Of a stretch of DNA of 30,833 bases, positions 9,354 through 17,847 are shown piece after piece (positions within the stretch are counted from its first letter, which is position 1; each line of letters begins with the position of its first letter). Source of the stretch: Paulinella micropora (lineage: Eukaryota; Cercozoa; Imbricatea; Euglyphida); NCBI GenBank assembly GCA_009731375.1, contig BJOX01000314.1, positions 648,838 to 679,670 on the forward strand. The letters are read 5' to 3'. The notes beneath the pieces are model-generated. The model made no database searches, had not been told where the DNA came from, and saw only the letters and a list, made by a program, of their open reading frames with translations. A program made the position numbers and the translations under genes.

Positions 9354-9618
9354 GTTTTTCCTTTCGTGTGTGCGCTTCTTGCTTTTTTATTAATAGTACT
9401 GGCTCATATTAAAAGCGGGGCACACTAAAAAAGCAGGAAGGCGTAACACGCAGAAGCCGTCGCGCGGGGGGGAAAAAGGTGAGCAAGCCAACGCAGACGG
9501 GACGGGGAGGCGATGCCCGGGCACACACGAAAAGAAGGGGGGGCAACAGAGTGGTAGCACGAGTACATCTGCCCTCCACTCTGGCAGCCAAAAGAAAAAG
9601 ATCTGTACACAATACGTT
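9354..9618. promoter_or_regulatory. 5' flank of the cysteine-cluster gene
   Basis: Contains G runs (9466-9473, 9537-9543) embedded in purine-rich DNA and ends at the edge of block Y. No ORF is supported. The G runs resemble those of other divergent regions. Confidence 0.4.
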
Positions 9619-9807
9619 CATTCAGGTTGGGTGAATTTCGACAAATCGCGGTCGACAGACTTTTTAATGACTGTACAGTACCAAGCATTAAACTTGCACC
9701 TCGATTCTTAGGAGGAGAAAAAAGGAAGAAACAGCTTTACTGAAAATCACACACGCAACCCAAAGTCAACAAACTGTATGCACGCACCAAATCAACAACA
9801 AACCTTT

Positions 9808-10111
9808 CCACACACACACACGCAATTCACACACGCAATTCACACACGCAAATTCACACACGCAAATTCACACACGCAAATTCACACACGCAATTCACAC
9901 ACTTACACACACACACGCAATTCACACACGAATCAGACAAGCACACACTTACACACACACACTTACACACACACACACTTACACACACACACTTACACAC
10001 ACACACACACTTACTCACGCACACAGGCACCCCCAGAGTCAACAATCTATACACACACAAATCAAAACAAACCTTTCCACACACAAACACACACGCAAAC
10101 ACATATTCAGA
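9808..10111 (+). repeat. CA-rich microsatellite, copy 2
   Basis: ACAC runs with repeated AATTCACACACGC units (about 9833-9900) and TTACACACACACAC units (about 9950-10015), ending just before a poly-G run at about 10122. Confidence 0.9.
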
Positions 10112-10170
10112 CGTGAGGGGTGGGGGGGGGAGCGGAATCCGTAAGGCCCCCCCCCTTCGATTACGGTTTG

Positions 10171-10345
10171 GCTCAATGCTGCCAACATTGGGTTTGCTCA
10201 ATGCTGCCAACATTGGGTTTGCCCCCAATGGGGTGCAAGGCCCCCCCCTTCGATTACGGTTTGGCTCAATGCTGCCAACATTGGGTTTGCCCAATTCGGC
10301 CAACATTGGGTTTGCTCAATGCTGCCAACATTGGGTTTGCACAAT
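10171..10345 (+). repeat. 25-bp tandem repeats with imperfect palindrome core, copy 2
   Basis: Units start at 10171, 10196, 10264, 10289 and 10314, with a terminal partial unit at 10339. The unit at 10289 is degenerate at its left end. The core is CAATGCTGCCAACATTG, as in copy 1. The two groups are split by a second poly-C/TTCGATTACGGTTTG stretch. Confidence 0.85.
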
Positions 10346-10502
10346 GTGAGGTTTAGATTCGCCCCCCCCCCCTTCCTATCGCACCCCTTACAATCGTTGT
10401 GTGTCCCTTTCGCCAAGGTACAACCCCTTCCCAGCTTGTGTGAGCGGTAGAAGTTTGTTTTCCTTGGTTGCATGGCGTGTAAAGGGACAGGTTTTCTTTC
10501 GG

Positions 10503-11031
10503 GTTGTGTATGTGTGTGTATATATTATGTGTGTGTGTGCCAGGGACGATTTCTTGGGGTTGCGTGTGTGTATGTGTGTGCCAGGGACGATTTCTTGGGG
10601 TTGCGTGTGTGTATGTGTGTGGCAGGGACGATTTCTTGGAGTTGCGTGTGTGTATGTGTGTGCCAAGGAAGATTTCTTGGGGTTGCGTGTGTGTGTGTGT
10701 GTGTGTGCGTGTGTGTGTGTGTGTGTGTGTTTGTGTGTGTAAGGATTTTTTTTTCATTGAATGTGTGTGTGGTTGCGTGTGTGTTGTACGTAGAAGTTTG
10801 TTTTCCTCGGTTGCGTGTGTGCATGTGTGTGCCAGGGAAGATTTCTTTCGGGTTGTTTGTTTGTGTGTGTAAGGCCTTTGGTTTCGTTGTATGTGTGTGT
10901 GTGGTTTGCATACAGAAAGGCGTGTTTCGTGCGCGTTGTGTGTCAAATGTCGTTTTTTGGGTCGCGTGTGTGTACAGAAAGACGTGTTTCTTGGGTTTGC
11001 GTGTGTGTTGTTTTGGTGTGTGTGTGTGTGT
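10503..11031 (+). repeat. TG-rich tract with 41-bp minisatellite, copy 2
   Basis: Units beginning GCCAGGGA (one reads GGCAGGGA, one GCCAAGGA) start at 10539, 10580, 10621 and 10662, exactly 41 bp apart, followed by long GTGTGT runs around 10686-10740. Confidence 0.85.
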
Positions 11032-11165
11032 GCATAAAAATCCGTTTCTCGGATTTCTGTGTAAGGGCATCACTGCCTCTGGCTGTCACGGTGTGTCTAC
11101 GTGTGTGCTTGAGCTGCGTGTGTAGAGAGGGGTTTGACTTTTTGTATAAGTTATAGTTGTGTGTG

Positions 11166-11440
11166 TAACAGGCCTTTCGCTTTTTCTGCCTTTCCTTCTT
11201 TCTCTCTTTTGCTTCTGAAAAGTCATTCATTTGTTCTCCCATGCCTCAAGGCGGCATGCAAAGCCCACAGTTCTCTCTCTGTTTCTCTATGTTTCTCTAT
11301 TTCTCTCTACATTTCTCTTTGCTGTAGCATGTGTGTCTTTGCCCTATGTGCAAGGCTTTTTTGTGTTCCGTTCCAATTTTCTTTTTTTTGGGCTTGTGTC
11401 TGTGTGCAGTGCAAAACTTTAATACCCCCCGCCTTCCCTT
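11166..11440 (+). promoter_or_regulatory. Pyrimidine-rich 5' flank of the second paralogue
   Basis: CT-rich runs, then a CCAATTTTCTTTTTTTTGGG stretch and GTGTGCAG (about 11402-11409), then a short leader to ATG 11441. It is clearly related to 5641-5960 but much less similar than block Y itself. Confidence 0.45.
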
Positions 11441-12646
11441 ATGCTCTCCGCCAAGCGCGACGCGTGTACCCCCCCTTCCTCGCCCGTGGCCAAACGTGCC
11501 AAGCTGTCGGACCCAGAAAACCCCGCGACCGCCGTCCAGCCACTGGTTACCAGCCTGCCGGACGTTGCGTCCGCTGGCTACGATGTCGGAGAACCGGACA
11601 GGACCTTCCCGCTCGACGCGTTCACCCACCGCCTCAACAACGGCCTCAACGGCGCCGGTCGTGTGGCAGACCTGTGCGTCTCTTCCTGCCGCCAGGAGAA
11701 ATACGTGCAGGTCGAGCTGCGCGTCCATGGTCTACCCACCGCCGTGGGCCAACCGCAGCGGCCAGTCACGGTGCTACGCGCACGCCGTCGAACGACCAAG
11801 GGCCTGCCGGCAGAAGAAGTACGCGCCTACATCCACGAGCAGGTCTCCAGGTGCGTCGCCGACGAAACCGTCCGCTGGCTGCGCGAAGAGGTCAAGATTC
11901 ACGACAACTGTGATTCGTACTTGTACACGGGCCTGGACCCGAACGAAGAAAACAGAGACAACGGGCTGGACGTGCAATACGCTACGCGCTACGTGCAATC
12001 AATCACGCCGCCGCACCCCGCGCTGCCCAAGTTCCGGGCGATTTACCGCACTCAGGAAGCCAGCCTGCTACCGCCAGAGGTCCTGCGCGATTTGGGCAAG
12101 GAGCTGGACGACAAGTACAACCTCCACGAGAGCCTGGACTTTGCTTTGAAACTCACCTGTTTCAAGCTGGCCCAGAAGAAGGTTGGCACACCGGTGCTCG
12201 TCGTGATCATGCGCCCCTTCGATCACCTCGTGCAAGTGTCCCTAGAGCTTCGCAACCGCCGCGGTCGCTCTGGCCGGCGCACCTTTGAGGCAACCATGCT
12301 GTTGGCACAACGCATCCTAGATCCTTGGAGGGGCGAGGACGTCCGCGCTTACCTCCTGGGCCACGCCAGCTTGTTTACCGGGCAGACTACCTTGGCCTGG
12401 CTCCAGAGGGTTGTGGCAACCCCTGGCTGGTCCGACGACCTGCACAAGAGATTGGACCCTACCCAGACCACCAGAGATGCCGACGGCAGCGCGCGGCGCT
12501 TCAAGCTCTTTTGCCCGGAGATGAGCTCGGTGTGGCCGCTACACCCCGAACTGCTGGGCGACGCGGCCGACGGCGCGCCGGTAGCACTGTCTGCTAGCAG
12601 CGACGACGACGCAAGTAGCAGCGACGACGCCGACATCATTTCGTGA
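11441..12646 (+). CDS. Nuclear-targeted duplicated-domain protein, copy B (intact, 401 aa)
   Basis: Intact paralogue of 5961-7180, about 60% identical by eye. Residues 15-22 (PVAKRAKL) repeat the nuclear-localisation-like motif. The two-fold internal repeat is clear: the first half has VQVELR, VTVLRARR, VRAYIHEQ, TVRWLREE and GLDP; the second has VQVSLELR, TMLLAQR, VRAYLLGH, TTLAWLQR and RLDP, followed by RFKLFCPE and WPLHPELL. The C-terminus is a Ser/Asp-rich acidic tail. The intact reading through 12400-12440 is what shows that copy A carries a one-base deletion. A 50-bp stretch (11976-12025) is identical to copy A (6481-6530). Two poly(A) signals follow. It converges with the ATPase gene. 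No known family is recognised; a DNA- or chromatin-related role is only a guess from the NLS. Confidence 0.75.
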   Translation: MLSAKRDACTPPSSPVAKRAKLSDPENPATAVQPLVTSLPDVASAGYDVGEPDRTFPLDAFTHRLNNGLNGAGRVADLCVSSCRQEKYVQVELRVHGLPTAVGQPQRPVTVLRARRRTTKGLPAEEVRAYIHEQVSRCVADETVRWLREEVKIHDNCDSYLYTGLDPNEENRDNGLDVQYATRYVQSITPPHPALPKFRAIYRTQEASLLPPEVLRDLGKELDDKYNLHESLDFALKLTCFKLAQKKVGTPVLVVIMRPFDHLVQVSLELRNRRGRSGRRTFEATMLLAQRILDPWRGEDVRAYLLGHASLFTGQTTLAWLQRVVATPGWSDDLHKRLDPTQTTRDADGSARRFKLFCPEMSSVWPLHPELLGDAADGAPVALSASSDDDASSSDDADIIS

Positions 12647-13142
12647 CCTTGTGTGTTTTTCTTTCTTCAAGCGCTCGAAAAAACAGTCCTCCTCTGTTTT
12701 TTCTCTTGCCTTTCCCCCATTTAGCACCGCGGACATGTTTGAAAGCAAGTTTTCCCCCCCAAAAATCAATAAAAAACAATTTGTGTGTTCTGTACCAGCG
12801 TTACTTGAGCCGACAAATTCTCCCTCCGGACCTTTCTTGAAACTTAGCTAGTTGGTGGCCCACTTGTCAATAAAGGAACACCGGCCCCTCCCGGACATCC
12901 CTAGTGGTCGGAACACCTACATTTGCCTTCGGCATCACCCCCGCGCAATGTGTAGGCTGTCCCGGCCATCAGAGCTACGACTTTTGTGTATTGGCTTGTT
13001 TTTTTTTAAGTTTCTGATTTTACGTAGCCTAACCAGGCTCAAAGAAAGTCCTGCCAACAACAAGCAAAAACCACCAAACGGAATGGTAGCCATTCCCTTC
13101 TCCTCTCCCCCCCCCCCCGCCGGAGCTCGCCACCGAAAGATG
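12647..13142. terminator. Convergent intergenic region with poly(A) signals
   Basis: AATAAA occurs on the plus strand at 12768-12773 (context ATCAATAAAA, as in copy A) and again at 12869-12874. A C run lies at about 13108-13119 near the stop of the minus ATPase gene. No gene is supported. Confidence 0.6.
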
Positions 13143-16100
13143 CTAGCCATCCTCGTCCGCCACCGCGACGATGTCGTCACACCCCGGCGGGGCAGGTGCG
13201 GGCACGGGGTACGCCGCCACCGTCGGCTGCAGCCGCGCCGCCACCTCGGCGAACGCCGCGTGCCGGCCGAGCGCCGCCAGGTTGTCCCGCCGGTACGTCT
13301 CATCCGCGGCGCGCAGCCTGCGCAGCAGCTCCGCGTCCGGCGCCGTCAGAAACTTCTCGGCCGCCGGCAGGCCGTCAGTCACCGTGGGCAGCCACTGGCT
13401 CGCGTGGTGCTGCTGGTACACGTAGTCCGCGAAGTCCCGCGCGCCCTGACCGTCGGCCGCCGGCGCCTTCGCCGAAAGCGCCCGCTCGCGCAAGTAGTAG
13501 CTCAGCGCCACCGGGTCCTGGCACAGCGGCTGCTGCACCGCCGGCAACCACGCGTCGTCCTCAGTTGTCGGCAGCGGAGCCGTTGCGCCGTTCAGCACCG
13601 TGGGCAGCAGGTTCATCATCGTGAGGTTGTACGACGCCGAGCCGTGGTCTACCTGGCCCGTCAGCAGCTGCCGGGGCCGCGCGTAGCAGTCCTGCAAAAT
13701 CTCCAGCAGCACGCGCTGCAGCAGGTCGGGCCACAGCCCGTACAGCAGCGCCTGCTCCGCGATCTCGAAGCAGTCGCGCGTCTGCCGCAGCACCGCGCCA
13801 CTCGATGGCCGCTCGCTGTCGTCCAGCAGCAGGTCCAGCACGTGCCGGTACTCCTGCTGGTCCTGGCCCTCACCCTTGGCGCGGTTCTGCCACACCAGCT
13901 GCAGCAGCTTCTTGCGGCACGCCACGTAGTCGGTCGGCTCGGGGAAATTCTTCGCGTCCTTCGCGAACCGGAACACCGGCTGCTCGCCCTCCCCGTACAT
14001 GCCGCGGCGCACCGCACTTTCCTTGCGCGCGTTCTCGATGCGGCCCTCGTGCGCCTGGAACAGCCTCCGCGAACGCACGCAGTTCGCGTAGTAGCGACTA
14101 ACGGTCTCGGGGTCCGCGTCCACCGCTAAAGTTTGATTGAACTCCAGGTACGGCGACTTGTAGTCCAGCATCGTCTCGGGCGGCTCCCACGCGCGCGCCA
14201 GAAAACCGTCATCCTCGTCGCCGGTGCCATCGTCCGCCGCCCCGTCCTCGTCACCGTCGGCCTGCACGTGCTGCCGCTTGCGCGGCCGTTCTTGCGCGCG
14301 GTGCAGCCCGTGCAGGTCGCCGCCATTGCCGCCATTGCCGCCGCCGCCACTGCCCTTCAGGAACGCGCGCGCCAGCGCCAACAGCACCTGCCGCTGCTGC
14401 TGCAGCTGCAGCTCCTGCGGCGCTAATAGCCCGATCGCCTGCATCAGCACGCTCGGGTCCTCGTCGTTCAGGAACGGCTCCAGCAGCGCGAACTGCGACA
14501 GCGCCGGCGCGCGGCCCAGCGGGAAGCCGTGGTCCGTGCCCGCATTTGCGTCGATCAGCGGGCTCACCGATGAGTGGAACACGATCTCGATCGCGCGCCG
14601 CAGCGCCAGCAGCCGCACCATCGCGTTCAGCCGGTGCATGAAGCGCTGCGACGCCAGGCGCCGCACGCCTAGCGCGGAGGCGCGCTCGCAGAACTCGCCC
14701 ATCACGCGCGACGTGATATATAACCGCACGCCGCCTACGAAGCCCAGCGACTGCAGGTAGTAGTACATCGCGATCAGCGCGTTGTTGTCGCGCACCCAGC
14801 GCGCCAGGTCGTGGCGCCGCGCCTCTGCTTCTTCGTCTCCGTCATCATTAGAGAAACTGTGCCACGCCTCGCAGCCCGCGCGTACCCGGCCCGGCACGTA
14901 CCGCGTGTGGAACCGGTCGCGCACGGGCTGCGAGATGCGCGACGGGTGCGTGTTGGTATTCACCAAGTGCGTCCCCGTCACTTGCGCCTGCGTGTACTCG
15001 TTGAAGCGCTGCCCCGTGTCCTGGTCCGTGCGCAGAAAGCTGAAGCCCATGGTCTTGCTCCACAGCATGCTCTTGACCATTTCGACACGGTCGTCGTCTT
15101 CTTGGTCTCCACGTGGGTTCCCACGGTAACCCTTGCCCAGCTCGTCCATGATCGTAATTTGAGAGGAAAAATTGAAATTCCCAGCTAATGCTTTAGCACT
15201 CATGCCCAGCTGCGTACGCACGCTGTCCCTTATCAGGAAATGGTCAGCCAGTAGCTGGTGCAGGTTTCGATTTGCCCGTGCCGGGCGGGCCGTACATCAT
15301 CAAATGGAAATACGTCCCGACTGCGCCTGCCGTCTGTGCCGCTGCTAGAGCTACATGAAACTCTTCGTTCAGCGGGCCGCGGTACACCGCTTCTAGCAGG
15401 CTGTTGAGCCGCACCAGCTGATAATCCGCAATTCCCAGATTGCTGGCCGGCAGCGCCTGATAGGAATAGAATGACGGCGGCAGCTTGGCGTTTGAAAACG
15501 GCGACTTGCGTCCTTTTTTCAGATGATTCCAGGCGGCCGCCTGCGCATCCGAACAGCCGCCCGCAACATTCAGTGTATTCAGCACTAAGGGTTCCACGCG
15601 CCAGCGCAGCTGTTGCAGCGAGGTCCACGAATGAACGCAGCACTCCTCGCGGCTCGCGCCGCGAGCCTGCATCATTGCAACCTCTGCCTTGATCTTTGCG
15701 CGCCCGTCCCGCATCATCCTCTTGACCGCCTCCTGGTTCGCGCCTCCGGTCCCAGACGTTGGTCTCATCTGCAGCGCCAGCCGTTTCGCCTCTTCATTGG
15801 CCTTTTCTACTGTGTCGCACACGGATGAGCTCAGCAAGAACTCGGCCAGCAGCTCCTGTTCGGGCATTTCGGCCTCGTCGACTAAGTCTTCAACGCGCGG
15901 CATGGGCAAGCGCATGTTCACGAAGGCCTGTGTTGGCAACATGCCTGCTAGGCGCCAATAAAGTTTAGGCCACGGGACAACATAGCCGACGCCTGGCTTC
16001 AAGTAGCTCTCGAGGCTGGTAATTTCCTCAGGAAGCCCCTTCGGCAGACCGTTGCGCAAGAAGCGCGGGTGCATGAACACTGCTGGATCTAGGAGTGACC

Positions 16101-16998
16101 CTTCTGTAATTCGGTTACTGCCAGCGCTGTCGTGTAGACACTCCAACAGCTCCTCTTGCATGCCCAATGCGCGCACTGACACGGCGTTGGCGTAGCGCTC
16201 CAGAGTCTCGCAGGCCCGGGCCAAATGCCTTCTGTAGGTCAAGATATGTGGGTCTTTGGTAAACGGGGGGCGAGTGGACATTTTCTTCTTTTTCTTTTCG
16301 AACGCTTTGGCAGGCCGAGCCTTGGAGTGCTTTTCTTCTGGGTCCTGGTTCGCGACGTTTGTGTCGTCGCCTGCCTCTTCGTCGTCACTGTCCGAGTCTA
16401 TGCTATTTGGAGGAGTCTCGTACGCCCCACGGTGTTTCAGCAGTTTATTGACGAAGCGAAAAACGGAAAATTCAGCTGAAGCATGGATCCACAACCACAG
16501 CGCGTGACCTACACATTGCTTGTCTTTGTCTAACAAGGCCGAGACTGCCAAAATTTTGTGAGGAATCCCATTGCACCCTCCGCGCAGTTTGGGGTGGGTC
16601 GCTATCGCCCACCAGAGCGCAGCCAGCGAGTTGAAGGCGGAAGTGATTCCGTTGTCCTCGCCCGAGCCCAGAGGTGTCGGACGCGTCAGAAAGCGAGACG
16701 GTAAAGTAACCTGCAGACAACATGCGGCTTCACGGATGAGGTCCGAGCCGCGATCATTTTGGCTGTCAAACACAGTTTCCGCCCCCAGCTGGTCGTCATC
16801 ATCCTCCTCCTCCTCGTCGTCCTCTTCCTTGTCGTCGTCGTCATCGATGGATAAGGTTTTTTTGTGATTGCTTTTTTTAGCTGCTGCCTTCTGCTTTTTG
16901 CGCGGGATCGCCGTGTAAAATGGATAGGACCCAGGCCATCCTCGGAGCTCTTGGGGCTCTTGTACTGTTTGGGCGCTGGCTTTAACCACACCAGCCAT
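13143..16998 (-). CDS. Large AAA+-type P-loop ATPase, ~1284 aa, one frameshift next to Walker A
   Basis: ATG 16996-16998 is preferred; an in-frame TTG lies eight codons upstream. Residues about 33-47 are Lys-rich (RKKQKAAAKK, NLS-like) and 52-69 almost purely Asp/Glu. Walker A is GPPGTGKS at about 570-577. The frame then stops, but a second frame continues directly with a plausible helix, Walker B ITIMDE at about 614-619, a sensor-1-like VNTN at about 679-682, and an arginine-finger-like VRDRF at about 692-696. This order and spacing fit an AAA+ or related helicase-type ATPase. The break is a one-base shift between about 15262 and 15272. The C-terminal ~570 residues include an acidic, Gly/Gln-rich linker (around 14200-14370) and a helical domain I do not recognise. 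A role in DNA replication or remodelling is inferred only from the ATPase class. GC is high and there are no introns. Confidence 0.75.
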
Positions 16999-17118
16999 CG
17001 CTGCCAGGCCAAAAATGAGCAAGCGGCAAACAGGTAGCTAGCAGACGGTCGCCCCCCGCCTCCTTCGCCGGTGCCCGCCCCCCTTTTGCAACCCCCCAAA
17101 ATAAAGGCCAAGATTTTT

Positions 17119-17163
17119 GGCAATCTGTCCCGCCGTTTTTTTTGAAAATGTTGACAGATTGCC
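17119..17163. repeat. Inverted repeat, 11-bp arms
   Basis: GGCAATCTGTC (17119-17129) and its exact reverse complement GACAGATTGCC (17153-17163) flank a 23-nt loop. A TTTTT precedes the left arm and a T run follows the right arm. It resembles the outer end (TTTGGCAAT) of the bigger hairpin at 21998. Confidence 0.8.
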
Positions 17164-17258
17164 TTTTTTTGGGGGTGCGGGGGGGCCGTTGGCAAAAAAG
17201 GCAAAGAGGGGGGTGGGGGGCCGGCCTGTTGGCTACCTTTAAACAGGAATTATGGAAC

Positions 17259-17320
17259 CGCTATCACACTACTGGTAGAGGCATCACGTGAGAGAGGCCG
17301 TTACCAAAGGGCCGGCCCCC
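17259..17320 (+). promoter_or_regulatory. Shared CACGTG module upstream of zinc-finger gene 1
   Basis: CGCTATCAC, then TCACGTGA (17284-17291), CGTTA, CCAAAG and CCGGCCCCC. The same series with similar spacing occurs at 22118-22180 before the second zinc-finger gene. The palindromic CACGTG is a classic bHLH/bZIP core. Confidence 0.6.
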
Positions 17321-17334
17321 CCCCCCCCCCCCCT

Positions 17335-17371
<37 letters not shown>

Positions 17372-17372
17372 T

Positions 17373-17827
17373 NNNNNNNNNNNNNNNNNNNNNNNNNNNN
17401 NNNNNNNNNNNNNNNNNNNNNNNNNNNNNNNNNNNNNNNNNNNNNNNNNNNNNNNNNNNNNNNNNNNNNNNNNNNNNNNNNNNNNNNNNNNNNNNNNNNN
17501 NNNNNNNNNNNNNNNNNNNNNNNNNNNNNNNNNNNNNNNNNNNNNNNNNNNNNNNNNNNNNNNNNNNNNNNNNNNNNNNNNNNNNNNNNNNNNNNNNNNN
17601 NNNNNNNNNNNNNNNNNNNNNNNNNNNNNNNNNNNNNNNNNNNNNNNNNNNNNNNNNNNNNNNNNNNNNNNNNNNNNNNNNNNNNNNNNNNNNNNNNNNN
17701 NNNNNNNNNNNNNNNNNNNNNNNNNNNNNNNNNNNNNNNNNNNNNNNNNNNNNNNNNNNNNNNNNNNNNNNNNNNNNNNNNNNNNNNNNNNNNNNNNNNN
17801 NNNNNNNNNNNNNNNNNNNNNNNNNNN
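17373..17827. other. Assembly gap (455 N)
   Basis: The gap begins at the end of a ~60-base poly-C-rich stretch, so the homopolymer probably stopped the assembly. The start of the following zinc-finger gene may lie in it. Confidence 0.95.
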
Positions 17828-17847
17828 ATTACCAGCGCTCCTGATGA

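Larger units (their letters stand above)
9619..11165 (+). repeat. Block Y, copy 2: CA/TG-rich non-coding module
   Basis: Same order of parts as 4197-5640: leader from 9619, CA-rich tract (about 9808-10111), poly-G then poly-C, 25-bp array, then TG-rich tract to about 11031. The poly-C/TTCGATTACGG/25-bp-repeat cassette is itself doubled here (10144 onward and 10230 onward), and the 41-bp minisatellite has one more unit than copy 1. Confidence 0.85.
16999..17372. promoter_or_regulatory. Divergent region between the ATPase and zinc-finger/nuclease genes
   Basis: Contains C-rich DNA (17053-17098), an 11-bp-arm hairpin (17119-17163), G runs followed by GGCC (about 17180-17188 and 17215-17222, the latter reading GGCCGGCCTGTTGG), a conserved CACGTG module (17259-17320) and a long poly-C run that enters the gap at 17373. 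Confidence 0.6.

Noticed and set aside
13196-15188. Arg/Pro/Ala-rich plus-strand frames opposite the ATPase gene
   Set aside because: Typical antisense shadows of GC-rich coding DNA; the minus strand carries ATPase motifs.
16225-16507. Hydrophobic Phe/Val/Ser-rich plus-strand frames opposite the ATPase N-terminal half
   Set aside because: They are the complement of Lys/Glu-rich coding sequence on the minus strand, not real membrane proteins.
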